From: Bacteroidetes bacterium GWF2_41_31
GTDB lineage: Bacteria > Bacteroidota > Bacteroidia > Bacteroidales > F082
NCBI GenBank assembly: GCA_001769215.1
Contig: MEOL01000052.1
Location: 1 to 64,000, forward strand
DNA: 64,000 nucleotides
Direction of reading: 5' to 3'
Below are positions 10,201-19,657 of this stretch, piece by piece; position 1 is the first letter of the stretch, and each line of letters starts with the position of its first letter. The notes below the pieces were generated by a model, which worked only from the letters and a program-made list of their open reading frames with translations, was not told the origin of the DNA and ran no database searches. Made by a program: the position numbers and the translations under genes.

Positions 10201-10933
10201 GCAACCGGTACTCCGGAATTCCATAACGCAGCCACCCACCGGGTTTTGGTCCGGCTTCAAAGATATCACACTGATGACCTTTCTGTTGCAGAAAATACGC
10301 TGCAGACAATCCGCCTGGCCCTGCTCCGATAATGGCGATTTTTTTACCCGTTGAAGGTGCTATTTCAGGTTTGAAATGGTTGTTGGAATCCAGATCCCAG
10401 TCGCTGGCAAAGCGTTTCATGTAATCGATGCCCACAGGAGCGCCTTCATCCATCAGATTTCTCCGGCAGGCAGCTTCACAGGGTCGCACACACACACGAC
10501 CGCAGATGGCGGGCAACGGGTTTACTTCTTTGATCAGGGCCACGGCTTCATGATACAATCCTTTGTCGATGAGGGATATATAGCCTTGGACATCCACGTT
10601 GGCCGGACAGGTTTGAATGCAGGGGGCCTGGCAGTCGGCATAGTGGTTGCTCATGATCAGGTCGAGTGCTGTCTGGCGCGATTGATGTACTTTTTCGCTG
10701 TCGGTGATGATGTTCATCCCGGGCTGGATGCGGGTTGAACAACTGGGATGCAATCCGCGCAGGCCTTCAATTTCCACAACACACACAAAACAGGACGAAA
10801 ACGGATCCAGTCGGGGATCGTGGCACAGTGTTGGAATTTTAATGTTGTTACGTCGCGCTACTTCCAGGATATATTCACCCTTAGTTCCTGAAACTACGTT
10901 CCCGTTTAATTTTATGTTGATGATTTCACTCAT
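7286..10933 (-). CDS. Fusion oxidoreductase: 2Fe-2S N-terminus, GltD/NfnB-like FAD/NAD(P) module, 2x[4Fe-4S] ferredoxin, degenerate NuoG/FdhA-like molybdopterin domain
   Basis: CVVEIEGLRGLHPSCSTRI; CGRVCVRPCEAACRR; GAGPGGLSAAYFLQQKGH; GGGNTAMDCCRTSIR; CILCSRCVRICSE / CQSCGLCIDTCPTGA; KNNAQGLFDMGAFG. Confidence 0.88.
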   Translation of the reverse strand: MSEIINIKLNGNVVSGTKGEYILEVARRNNIKIPTLCHDPRLDPFSSCFVCVVEIEGLRGLHPSCSTRIQPGMNIITDSEKVHQSRQTALDLIMSNHYADCQAPCIQTCPANVDVQGYISLIDKGLYHEAVALIKEVNPLPAICGRVCVRPCEAACRRNLMDEGAPVGIDYMKRFASDWDLDSNNHFKPEIAPSTGKKIAIIGAGPGGLSAAYFLQQKGHQCDIFEAGPKPGGWLRYGIPEYRLPNDLLDKEIGTITELGTNIYCGKNLGVNLSYADIAKDYDATILTIGSQKGTLIGTPGDDAENVYSGIDFLKNMEITGKPADFTGKKIMVVGGGNTAMDCCRTSIRCGSTDVKVVYRRTEKEMPANPIEIHESKLEGVEYLFLNNPVQVNKDAEGKLKSVTLIKMELGEPDASGRRRPVPMEGSEYELEVDYILAAIGQKTDVNFIDDINKYATEGQLAITRWGDIEANKNTLQTGIPNVFAAGDGVTGPATIIEAIAQAKKAALSCHQFLSGEGLTPHKRPFLSKKDHFKKQIPADYVDSYVHQTREEMPTLNPDNRINFKEVELGYADETVARNEAQRCLECGCQEFLHCDLQKYSDEYGVNQEKFAGDFNEYRIDFSHPYIEIDSNKCILCSRCVRICSELAGDNALGLVNRGFKTYVAPSLGSKLTDTLCQSCGLCIDTCPTGAISENFLFKPGPVKENALEAIDNYGSEGVSMNLMSYKNNFVMRVEGRPGPVNENGSIGRKAKFGYRYLNSSSRIKTPMLKKGNAFEPITFEEAYELIGKNIKASTPEQTALFAGARLTNEEMYLIQKWARKGIKTPYIANFHYMGRGSGYAINSQKNVPFNQLEGASRIYLFGAELTEDHDYVGFLVNNARVKKGVKVELISTNSNPGSLHKVDNHLVIKDYYSFVKAANMYLVKKRLQNQMFIDANTTGFEEYVKPIHESVLHDMCLKAGVSVDELETWARAYNDEMNAVLVFSEKYITVNTSRELYNLAMITGKLGKTSSGLMPLKEKNNAQGLFDMGAFGCIGTGGVDIPRGDRPKMKEQLRRKAFNNILIFGEDPVGTAVNKSEVTEWLADLPFMVVQDYFMTETAKLAHLILPASFPIESAGSFTNTQKILQQFDRQIEPKIAQTNLDQLISLGKHFDLNGVANAGDVFSEIIGHLPIVEDQPIAFMPTESDSPQRLFNHGCDYLMKRFDDEFAEAFKRY

Positions 10934-10958
10934 AGTTTACTTCAGTTTAATGCGTTGA

Positions 10959-12734
10959 CTAATAAACCCTGATGGCTTCGAAATTACATCCGGCAAAACA
11001 TTCGCCACACTTGATACATAATTCCTGGTTGATAAAATGAATTTCCTTGCGGGAGCCATCGATACAGCTTGATGGGCATTTCACGGCGCAAACGGTACAA
11101 CCCGTACAATTTTCAGCAATCACTTCGTAAGTAAGCAGTGCCTTGCAATTGATAGCCGGGCATCGTTTGTCATTGATGTGGGCTTCATATTCATCACGGA
11201 AATACTTGATGGTGGTGAGCACCGGGTTGGGAGCAGTTTGTCCCAATCCGCATAGCGACCCGTCTTTGATTTGTTGCGAGAGCTCTTGCAACGATTCGAT
11301 ATCTCCTTCTTTTCCTTTTCCTTGTGTAATTCGGGTTAGAATTTCAAGCATGCGCTTGGTTCCGATGCGGCAAAAGGTGCATTTCCCACAAGATTCTTCC
11401 TGAGTGAAATTGAGAAAAAACCTGGCCATGTCTACCATACAGGTTGTTTCATCCATCACCACCATACCACCCGAGCCCATGATGGCTCCTGTGGCATTTA
11501 CAGAATCGTAATCCACTTTGGTGTCGATGAGTGATTCGGGAATACATCCTCCGGAAGGACCTCCCAGTTGGACGGCTTTAAATTTTTTGTTCTCCTGAAT
11601 TCCTCCACCCAGATCGAAAATGATCTCACGGATAGAAACTCCCATGGGCACTTCCACCAGACCTCCATGTTTTACTTTCCCGGTAAGGGCAAACACTTTG
11701 GTGCCTTTACTTTTTTCAGTACCGTACTTGTTGTAAGCATCGGCACCATGAAGCAAAATATAGGGGATGTTGGCAAAAGTTTCTACGTTATTGATGTTGG
11801 TAGGTTTGTTCCAAAGGCCCCTTTCGGCAGGGAATGGCGGACGTTTGCGGGGCATTCCCCGTTCTCCCTCAACCGAAGCGATGAGGGCTGTTTCTTCACC
11901 GCAAACAAATGCACCGGCTCCTTCTTTTACGATGATGTCCAGATCGAAACCTTCAATGCCCAGTATATTTTTACCCAGGTAACCTTTTTCGCGGGCTTGT
12001 TTTAAGGCGATATTCAAGCGCTTGATGGCCAGTGGATATTCGGCCCGGCAATAGATCACACCGCCGGTAGCATTCATGGCATAGGCACCGATGATCATTC
12101 CCTCGAGTATAGCATGTGGATCGCCTTCCAGCAGCGAACGATCCATAAAAGCACCAGGGTCGCCTTCATCTGCATTACAGATAATATATTTTTCGTCGCT
12201 TTGGCTGTTGTGTGCAAAGCGCCATTTTAGTCCGGTTGGAAATCCTCCTCCACCGCGACCTCTTAGACCGGAATCAAGCACGGTTTGTATTACCTCCTCA
12301 GGGCTGACATGCTCAGTAGCTATTTTCCGGATAGCCTCATAGGCTTGGCGTTGTTCGGCTTCTTCGATGGATTCGGGATCCATATAGCCACAATTGCGCA
12401 AGGCAATTTTTACCTGTCCGGCAAAGTAATGCGATTCGTGACCCTGTATCACATCCGACTCCACCACGTATTCCTCAATTACTTCACCATTTCTTATGTG
12501 TTTTTCGAAAATTTCTTCCAGTTTCTTTACATCGATGCTGCCATAAAGGTAATGACCCCGATCGTCCACCACTTCCACCAGCGGTTCCTTATAACACATT
12601 CCAATACAACTGGTTTGTTTAAGAACGACATCGGTGTTTCCTGCTTCGATCAGTGATTGGGCCCTGGCATATACCTTGCCCGCACCGGCAGCAATGCCAC
12701 AACTTCCCAACCCGACAATAATCTGTTTTTTCAT
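10959..12734 (-). CDS. NuoF/HydB-like NADH-binding flavoprotein with N-terminal thioredoxin-like 2Fe-2S and C-terminal 2x[4Fe-4S] domains
   Basis: GLRGRGGGGFPTGLKW, CNADEGDPGAFMDRSLLEGDPH, ESCGKCTFCRIGTKRMLEIL, CTGCTVCAVKCPSSCI, CIKCGECFAGCNFEAI. Confidence 0.93.
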   Translation of the reverse strand: MKKQIIVGLGSCGIAAGAGKVYARAQSLIEAGNTDVVLKQTSCIGMCYKEPLVEVVDDRGHYLYGSIDVKKLEEIFEKHIRNGEVIEEYVVESDVIQGHESHYFAGQVKIALRNCGYMDPESIEEAEQRQAYEAIRKIATEHVSPEEVIQTVLDSGLRGRGGGGFPTGLKWRFAHNSQSDEKYIICNADEGDPGAFMDRSLLEGDPHAILEGMIIGAYAMNATGGVIYCRAEYPLAIKRLNIALKQAREKGYLGKNILGIEGFDLDIIVKEGAGAFVCGEETALIASVEGERGMPRKRPPFPAERGLWNKPTNINNVETFANIPYILLHGADAYNKYGTEKSKGTKVFALTGKVKHGGLVEVPMGVSIREIIFDLGGGIQENKKFKAVQLGGPSGGCIPESLIDTKVDYDSVNATGAIMGSGGMVVMDETTCMVDMARFFLNFTQEESCGKCTFCRIGTKRMLEILTRITQGKGKEGDIESLQELSQQIKDGSLCGLGQTAPNPVLTTIKYFRDEYEAHINDKRCPAINCKALLTYEVIAENCTGCTVCAVKCPSSCIDGSRKEIHFINQELCIKCGECFAGCNFEAIRVY

Positions 12735-12799
12735 CTGTAACTCTTTATCTCATTTACATTTTTCTATTTTGATGAAGGCCAAACTCCCTCATAGGGCAG

Positions 12800-13321
12800 T
12801 TACGGTTGGGTTTGATTCCGGCGAAGCTCTTTGATTACCCTGGCGGCTTTTTTGCCATTTAAACTACCGAAAGTTTCATTGCCGACCATCATGACCGGTG
12901 CCAGGGAGCAACATCCCAGGCAGGCGACTGATTCAAGGGTAAATAATCCATCTTCGGTGGTATGCCCGTCTTTAACACCCAACTCTGTCACGAGAGCCTC
13001 GGTAATTTTTGTGGCATTTTGCACATGACAAGCTGTGCCATGGCATACCTTAATAATGTGTTTGCCCACAGGGCTCAACCTGAACTGGGCATAAAACGTA
13101 GCAACACCATACATCTCGTTTAGCTTAAGTCCCATTTCCTCATTGAGCCTGATAAATGCTTCACGCGGAACGTACCCATAAAGGCTTTGAACACCTTGAA
13201 GCACAGGTATCAAATTGCCTTTCTTACCCTGGTACTTTTGGATGATCGGATTGATAAGAGAAATGTTGACATCAGGCGTTTCAACTGCTTGCAGACTGAT
13301 TTTCTTCCTGGAAACTCTCAT
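12800..13321 (-). CDS. NuoE-like 2Fe-2S subunit
   Basis: IPVLQGVQSLYGYVPREA, ATFYAQFRLSPVGKHIIKVCHGTACHV, ESVACLGCCSLAPVMMV. Confidence 0.93.
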   Translation of the reverse strand: MRVSRKKISLQAVETPDVNISLINPIIQKYQGKKGNLIPVLQGVQSLYGYVPREAFIRLNEEMGLKLNEMYGVATFYAQFRLSPVGKHIIKVCHGTACHVQNATKITEALVTELGVKDGHTTEDGLFTLESVACLGCCSLAPVMMVGNETFGSLNGKKAARVIKELRRNQTQP

Positions 13322-13447
13322 ACGGTTGCACTTAATCTGGTTAAAGTGCGAAAATTACTAAATGTAGAACAACTTGAATGGAGGTTCCCAAAATTTATAC
13401 TAAGTCTGAATAATGATAGATCCTCTATCTAATGGGGTTTGATGAAG

Positions 13448-16400
13448 TTAAGCGCTGATCAGATAAATCCGCTTACGGCCGTCCATTTTTATTTTCATGG
13501 GTGTTTTAAACCGGATGTGTTTAAAATATTCACCCTGGTAGATTAGTAGTTGATCATCCAGCGTTCTGTAGTTAATATAGCTCGTTGATAGTTCTGGTTG
13601 TACGGTGAAATATCCCACGCTCATGCTGGTTACATTGTGAAAAAAGTGAGATCCGGATGAAGCCTCAAGAGGAAAATCATCCATAGCGGTTTCAACAATC
13701 ACGCGGGCGTTGGAGATCATGTGCCATTTAACCGGAATACCGATCCATCGGTCACGGGTGCCCCATCTTCCCGGGCCTATCAACACGTATTTTCGTTTTT
13801 GTTCTATCATGTATTGATTTAGACTTTCAATTTCCAGAGCCATTTCCTGTGTTTTTGTCTTGTCGAATTTGTTTAAATCAACATAAATAACATCGGTAAC
13901 ATCGTCAACAATCCCATTGCCCATTCCCTTTTCCGAATATAATAAGATGGAATCTTTATCCTCCTCTTCCAGATCGATCTGGCATTCCATGGTATTGGAA
14001 ATAAGTGGTTTTATCTGAAGGATATAAAATGAGGCCCTATTGTGGTCATCTTTTTCCAGATCAACTGCAAATTCAATTTCAACTGCATTGCCCATGGCAT
14101 CCTTTCCTAACCCAAGTACCAATTCGATGGTTTTTGCCAAAGGGATATAGTTGTATCTCACGACATTTGCGAAATTTACTATGCGTGGTCCGGCCTTTGA
14201 GAGTCCGGGGTACATGTTATCGTTTTCAGCATGATATACGGAAACACAATGCTTTAGTGATCCATGACGCTCGGCAACTTCAATATCCAGCTCTGCTAAA
14301 CCGGCCATCTCACCCTCAAGCAAATTCAGGTTTTGCTTGTTTAAATCCACGGCATAGAAGTTTATCTGGGAATTGCGGAATTGATCTTTGGTGGAATTGA
14401 TTTCCGTGCCGGGATAGTGTGGTGAAAACCGGTAGGCTTTGTTACCATCAACCACATACCGTCCCAAACCAAGAGCCATAATGGCGAACCCCTCTTCCGG
14501 CTTCATGTGGGCAAAAGGGTAAAAATTATACGATTGTGCCACTCCGCTTATATGAGGGTAATAGTAGTTATCGAAGGGATTGCCTACAACTTCCTGGATA
14601 ACAACAGCCATTTTTTCATCTTCAATTTTATAGTCGATGGCTTTTACATAGCCTTTGGCATTGGTGCTATAAACCGACGCAAACACCAGTTTAATGGCAT
14701 CAGCAGTTTGTTGGGTTCTGACTTTAATATCCGGATGGTTGTTTGGGAGCAGGTAGGTTTCAAAAACACCTGCAAACGGCTGTGTGAGTGAATCCTCAAA
14801 CAAACCGGAAGACCGCACTGCAATGGGTTTGGTTATATTCGAAAGCAAACTCTCCAGTTTTGTCATTAAGGCTGAGGAAAGTTCGCCGCTTATAAATTGC
14901 TTTTTAAGCAAGTAAAACGATTTTTGAGTATAAACCTCCCCTTCAAGTTGATTATTCTTAATGAACATTTCAAATTCACGCGTTCCAACCACGAAAGTTT
15001 TTGGTGTGCGCACCCTAATGTCCGGAATAAACCGGTTGAAATCGTATTTATGGATGAGGGCATCGATAAACGCCAATCCACGACCTTTACCGCCCAAAGA
15101 ACCTTCTGCCAGGGTGTATACGTTTTCCTCGGTCACTTCCATGCCCGGTTCATAGGGAATCACATTGCCGGACGATTGTTCATTGCGATATTCCTTGAGC
15201 ATTTGTAGTAAATCGTGCCGTAACTCATGAGCATCCCTGAAATCAGCTACTTTTTTCAGGTTGATGATGCTGGCGGCCCTGATTTCTCCCCTGGCCATAA
15301 TCCACATGGAGAAATGATCACGGCTGGCATGGTAAATCAACGATTCATCTGAAATTTCTTTCAGGGTTTTTTCAAATTCGCGCATATTGGAAGCACGGGC
15401 AATGGTGATGCCATTGATGTCTTTGAATTCAAAATCACCGAAACCCAGGTAATTGGTGATAAAATTCTCAAGGTCCTGATAAAGCGTGTCGGATTGTTTA
15501 TGAACGAAAAGAGAATTGTGCTGCCGGGCAATGGACTCATAGGAGCTGTCGGACGACTGTAAGATGGCTGGTAAGTTACGAAGTTTTTTTCGTGTATATT
15601 CAAGCAGGGCAATGCCTGCATTCTCATCCAAAACGCCGTTTCGATCGAATTTTACATCGGTAACCAAACAGAGCATGTAATCCTGATAATTGTCGATTAT
15701 TTCGAGCGCTTCTTCGTAATCAGAGGCCAGCAATATCTTGGGTCTTGCCCTCATTCTGAGCACCTTATAAAGTTCATCAGTACTAACGTCATCAATAATC
15801 CGTTTGGTTTGTTCCATCAATACCTTGTAAAGGAAACTCAGGTAGCGCGAATAATATTCAGGAGAATCCTCCACCAGCAAAATAACCCTTACCTGACCCA
15901 GTTGTGTGTCGTTTTCCACATTCAATTTATCCTCCAACATCTTGATCATGGCGAAAAAGATATTGGCGTCCCCATTCCAGGTAAACAGTTTATCAATATA
16001 AGGAATGTTTTGCAAAATCTTATTATAATAGGACACATCGCTGCTGTTGTTCAACAGCAGAAAAATAGGTATAAATGGGTATGCCTTATTGATTTGCTCA
16101 CTTACTATAAGTGGAACTTTTTTTTCTGCCCCTACCATGTAAATGATTAGATCGAAATGCTTAAATTTCAGCAGGTGTAAGGCCTGGTCGAGGCTTGTGG
16201 CTCCCGTAATCCTTGGAAAAGAAGTTAGATTTAAATGTCCGTATTGCCCCAGCATGTGTTCTGTAAAACGCCCCTCACGCTCGATGGCATAAGCATCATA
16301 CAGACTTGATATCAGTAAAATTTCGCCCACTTTATAGGGCATTAAATCATGATATATATCCCTGTTAAAGGTATTTGCATTTATAAATCGTTGTAAAAAA

Positions 16401-16846
16401 CTGCTGGTGACCTTGCCGTTGGTTTCAGGCGCGGTTTTATGCAGTTGATTGAAGGCTTTTTGGTCGTTTCGCTCTGTGGAATTCAGGAACTGTTGGATGT
16501 TTCGTAATAGACTATCGAGTAAAAAATTTTGCTCCAAAGGCTTTAGCTCCTTTTCCTTATATTCCACCGATCCAAGGCAAAGCTGAATTGTTCCCACATT
16601 ACCGGCGAGCGTGGCAAAATGATGTTGTTGGCAAACCACCTCATTCTCAAAAGCCGGAGAGCTAAACTCCTCATTGTTGAATGTCAGCCTCAAACGAATG
16701 GGTACTTCCAACACCAGGCTAAAAGGTACTGTGCTCACTATTTCGGTAAAGGTTTGTTCGATGGTTTTTTTCTGACGCAGGATTCTGTCCACTTTATTGA
16801 TAATATCAAGCAGACTGATGTAGCGAAAGTTCTGGCCTTTGTTCAT
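13448..16846 (-). CDS. PEP/pyruvate-binding (PPDK-N, ATP-grasp) protein with N-terminal receiver-like domains
   Basis: EGSLGGKGRGLAFIDALI; IAVRSSGLFEDSLTQPFAGVFETYLLPN; receiver-like RVILLVEDSPEYYSRYL...LCLVTDVKFD...LPAILQSSDS...FVHKQSD. Confidence 0.85.
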   Translation of the reverse strand: MNKGQNFRYISLLDIINKVDRILRQKKTIEQTFTEIVSTVPFSLVLEVPIRLRLTFNNEEFSSPAFENEVVCQQHHFATLAGNVGTIQLCLGSVEYKEKELKPLEQNFLLDSLLRNIQQFLNSTERNDQKAFNQLHKTAPETNGKVTSSFLQRFINANTFNRDIYHDLMPYKVGEILLISSLYDAYAIEREGRFTEHMLGQYGHLNLTSFPRITGATSLDQALHLLKFKHFDLIIYMVGAEKKVPLIVSEQINKAYPFIPIFLLLNNSSDVSYYNKILQNIPYIDKLFTWNGDANIFFAMIKMLEDKLNVENDTQLGQVRVILLVEDSPEYYSRYLSFLYKVLMEQTKRIIDDVSTDELYKVLRMRARPKILLASDYEEALEIIDNYQDYMLCLVTDVKFDRNGVLDENAGIALLEYTRKKLRNLPAILQSSDSSYESIARQHNSLFVHKQSDTLYQDLENFITNYLGFGDFEFKDINGITIARASNMREFEKTLKEISDESLIYHASRDHFSMWIMARGEIRAASIINLKKVADFRDAHELRHDLLQMLKEYRNEQSSGNVIPYEPGMEVTEENVYTLAEGSLGGKGRGLAFIDALIHKYDFNRFIPDIRVRTPKTFVVGTREFEMFIKNNQLEGEVYTQKSFYLLKKQFISGELSSALMTKLESLLSNITKPIAVRSSGLFEDSLTQPFAGVFETYLLPNNHPDIKVRTQQTADAIKLVFASVYSTNAKGYVKAIDYKIEDEKMAVVIQEVVGNPFDNYYYPHISGVAQSYNFYPFAHMKPEEGFAIMALGLGRYVVDGNKAYRFSPHYPGTEINSTKDQFRNSQINFYAVDLNKQNLNLLEGEMAGLAELDIEVAERHGSLKHCVSVYHAENDNMYPGLSKAGPRIVNFANVVRYNYIPLAKTIELVLGLGKDAMGNAVEIEFAVDLEKDDHNRASFYILQIKPLISNTMECQIDLEEEDKDSILLYSEKGMGNGIVDDVTDVIYVDLNKFDKTKTQEMALEIESLNQYMIEQKRKYVLIGPGRWGTRDRWIGIPVKWHMISNARVIVETAMDDFPLEASSGSHFFHNVTSMSVGYFTVQPELSTSYINYRTLDDQLLIYQGEYFKHIRFKTPMKIKMDGRKRIYLISA

Positions 16847-17027
16847 TCGTAATCAAATTAATTCACACAAAAGTAATTCGTTTTGTGATAAAGAAAAGTG
16901 GAAATGGATTAATCTAATGAATCAGGACATCATAATTTTTTTGTTTATAATCGTTTTATATTACCTGAAAACGAAAACCATCAGGCCAACATTTGCTATT
17001 TTCGCCCGATCACTCATGTAGAAAACC

Positions 17028-17684
17028 ATGATTAGAGTTGCCCTGGTAGACGAACACCCCGTGGTATGTGATGCCATCAAAGCCTTATTGGCCGGTGCCG
17101 ATGATATTGAGGTAACTTTTACTGCCACCTCCAACGAAGAGATGATCCGGAAAAACACCAATGACCCGGTTCATGTTTCGCTATTGGTAAAGTATAAACC
17201 CGATGTAAAAGATGCAGAAGAAGTAAAGCAACTCATGCAGCGCTTCCCCAGGATCAAAGTGCTGATCATGTCCATGTACAACGACGAGCCATTTATCCTC
17301 AAAATGATCAAAGCCGGGGCAAAAGGCCATCTGGCACGCGACACCAACCGATCGGAGATGCTGGAAGCCATTTACACCTTGCGCAATGGGTTTGAATACT
17401 ACGCCAAGACCATCACCAATATCTTGTTATCAAGTTATTTGAGCGATAAAGACATCGACAATACCGAAAAAGAAAAACGTCAAAAAGACCTTTCTACCCG
17501 TGAGATGGAAGTGCTAAAATTGTTTGCCGAAGGCCAATCGAACCGCTTCATTGCTGAAAAACTCTTTATCAGCGTACGCACCGTAGAGACGCATAAAAAT
17601 AACATCATGAAAAAAATCAACCTGAAAACCACGGTTGATCTGGTCAAGTTCGCCATTAAGAACAATATTATCAAGTTGGATTAA
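17028..17684 (+). CDS. LuxR/NarL-family regulator with atypical receiver domain
   Basis: VALVDEHPVVCDAIKALLAG; C-terminal HTH LSTREMEVLKLFAEGQSNRFIAEKLFISVRTVETHKNNIMKKI. Confidence 0.92.
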   Translation: MIRVALVDEHPVVCDAIKALLAGADDIEVTFTATSNEEMIRKNTNDPVHVSLLVKYKPDVKDAEEVKQLMQRFPRIKVLIMSMYNDEPFILKMIKAGAKGHLARDTNRSEMLEAIYTLRNGFEYYAKTITNILLSSYLSDKDIDNTEKEKRQKDLSTREMEVLKLFAEGQSNRFIAEKLFISVRTVETHKNNIMKKINLKTTVDLVKFAIKNNIIKLD

Positions 17685-17761
17685 GCAAGCTGTAAAAAAG
17701 TCATTTGTGTTCTTTTGCATCCCTTTCCTCGTTCTTGTTTTTCTATGCAATTACTTACAGC

Positions 17762-19657
17762 CTACCTGTTCACCAGGTTAGTCAGTACATTCATCATGGT
17801 CTCGTAATCACCTCTTTTATTTTTTGTATTGCAATTTAATAAAGCAACATACGCCCTTGCATAATCTTTATCCCGGTAATACACATTGACTTTGTTGAAT
17901 AAACTTGCCTCATACTTTGGGTAAATGGACAAACCGTAATCTAAGTAATCAATGGCTGCTTTTGAGTTGTTCAACTCAGCTGAAACAATAGCCAGGTTAT
18001 TTAGAACAGAAATATTATTAGGGCTATATTCGAATGCAATTTCGAGATCTTTTTTAGCCTGTTTGTAATTCTTCATGTTCAAGTCAGCCTCCCCCATGTG
18101 TAAATGAATGGGGGAAGAAAAAGCGTCGATAGGTGTAAGCTTATTGAATGCCTTATCACTATATTCGATCATCTTTTTCCAATTACTTACATTTCTATAG
18201 GCGATAACCTGGTGAATATTTCGTTCCATCTGAAGCAATGTCCAGGAATAATACAGGGTTGCAGAAACCAAAATAACAGCAAAGGCGTGAATTTTAAAAT
18301 ATTGATTGTTCAGATGATCAGGCGATTTGGAGGGATAATTCTGGTAATATATACCAATAATAGCGGCCATCATGATGGCGATGTACACCTGATGATTGAT
18401 CCTTTCCATGGGAAAGTCAAAAAAAGCAATGGCTAAATATCCGATGATGCCCGAAAAAACCAATGAGGCGAAGATCAATTTATGCTTATCATTTTCAGTC
18501 CTCAGTATTTTGAAATAATAAAAACCTATTAGCATGAAAAGAAGTAAATACATGACCAGTCCTAAGAAACCTTTTTCGGACAATACCCATAGGTAATCGT
18601 TGTGAGGACGTCGCCAATTTTGGTAGGTCAAATCATAATTATAAGGGAAGTAAGGCGGGATTTCCAATTTCCAGTTTCCGGCACCAACGCCTGCTATCAA
18701 ATGGTCTTCCGAAAGGTTTAAGGTAGATTCCCAAATTCTTAATCTCCCTTGATTATGATGCGAATCACTGTCAAAAATGGTGGATACTTTAAATTTAAGT
18801 GTCTGATAGGCACCGGTTTTTTGAACAACATAAATGCCGAGAAATAATACCAAAAGGAAGCCTGCAGTAACGATGACAGCTTGTTTTTTTGTCACCAAAT
18901 TAAAATTCAATTGTTTCTTTACAAGAGTTGAAATAAAAAATAGAGCTAAACTGAAAATGAACGTTGCAATCCAAACTGATCGGGTTTGAAGTAATAAAAT
19001 ATTTAAAACAATCATCACTACGGAATAAATGCTGAGAACTTTCCACCATTTTTTTAAATTAATCATGCCAAAAATAACAAATGGTAGCATGAGAAATAAG
19101 GAAATGGCGAAGTGATTCTTATGAGCCATCAGACCTTTGATCTCATAAAGCGCGCCAAAAATATCGGAGTTTCCTTTTCCGGGAATAGTGTCAAAATATT
19201 GGTAAATACCGATTGAGGTAGCAAAAATGGAACTCATGACAATTCCCTGGGTCAGAACATCAATCCAATTTTTGTTGTTAATAAAAATTTGAGTGGCCAA
19301 TACCAGCAAGAAGAAGGTGAGTAAAGTTTTTGCGATATCAAACAGCCCCTCTACAGGAGTTGTAGCAGGGATTATTGTTATTACCGACCAAACAATTAAA
19401 CCAAGAAAAACGGGAAAAATGGCTAGCCTCAAGAAATTAAGTGAAGGTCGATCCTTCAAGGGCCTTAAGAGGTTGTACAACAAAAGTAAGCCAACGATTA
19501 TGCCAAGCCCAAGCAATCGTGGAGCCAACGTGGGATCTAAAACCTTCTCAGAGTATACAAAGGGTAAAACCAATATGGTAGTAAAAATCAGCAAATACAG
19601 ATCAAAAGGTTTTTTAGTCTTTGGTTTAAGTTTGAGTTTTTTATTTCTCATGTTCAT
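17762..19657 (-). CDS. O-antigen ligase/polymerase (WaaL/Wzy-type) with C-terminal TPR region
   Basis: Many TM helices; GAGNWKLEIPPYFPYNYDLTYQNWRRPHNDYLWVLSEKGFLGLVMYL signature; C-terminal TPR-like repeats. Confidence 0.87.
   Translation of the reverse strand: MNMRNKKLKLKPKTKKPFDLYLLIFTTILVLPFVYSEKVLDPTLAPRLLGLGIIVGLLLLYNLLRPLKDRPSLNFLRLAIFPVFLGLIVWSVITIIPATTPVEGLFDIAKTLLTFFLLVLATQIFINNKNWIDVLTQGIVMSSIFATSIGIYQYFDTIPGKGNSDIFGALYEIKGLMAHKNHFAISLFLMLPFVIFGMINLKKWWKVLSIYSVVMIVLNILLLQTRSVWIATFIFSLALFFISTLVKKQLNFNLVTKKQAVIVTAGFLLVLFLGIYVVQKTGAYQTLKFKVSTIFDSDSHHNQGRLRIWESTLNLSEDHLIAGVGAGNWKLEIPPYFPYNYDLTYQNWRRPHNDYLWVLSEKGFLGLVMYLLLFMLIGFYYFKILRTENDKHKLIFASLVFSGIIGYLAIAFFDFPMERINHQVYIAIMMAAIIGIYYQNYPSKSPDHLNNQYFKIHAFAVILVSATLYYSWTLLQMERNIHQVIAYRNVSNWKKMIEYSDKAFNKLTPIDAFSSPIHLHMGEADLNMKNYKQAKKDLEIAFEYSPNNISVLNNLAIVSAELNNSKAAIDYLDYGLSIYPKYEASLFNKVNVYYRDKDYARAYVALLNCNTKNKRGDYETMMNVLTNLVNR

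Noticed and set aside
10376-10742. Forward-strand ORFs across the redox operon (e.g. 10376..10738, 11568..12005, 15809..16150)
   Set aside because: Overlap strongly supported minus-strand genes with clear protein motifs; no independent evidence of coding.
7286-10933. Formate dehydrogenase alpha subunit call for the 1215-aa fusion
   Set aside because: The molybdopterin domain lacks the 4Fe-4S Cys motif and the catalytic Cys/Sec-His, so formate dehydrogenase activity is not supported.
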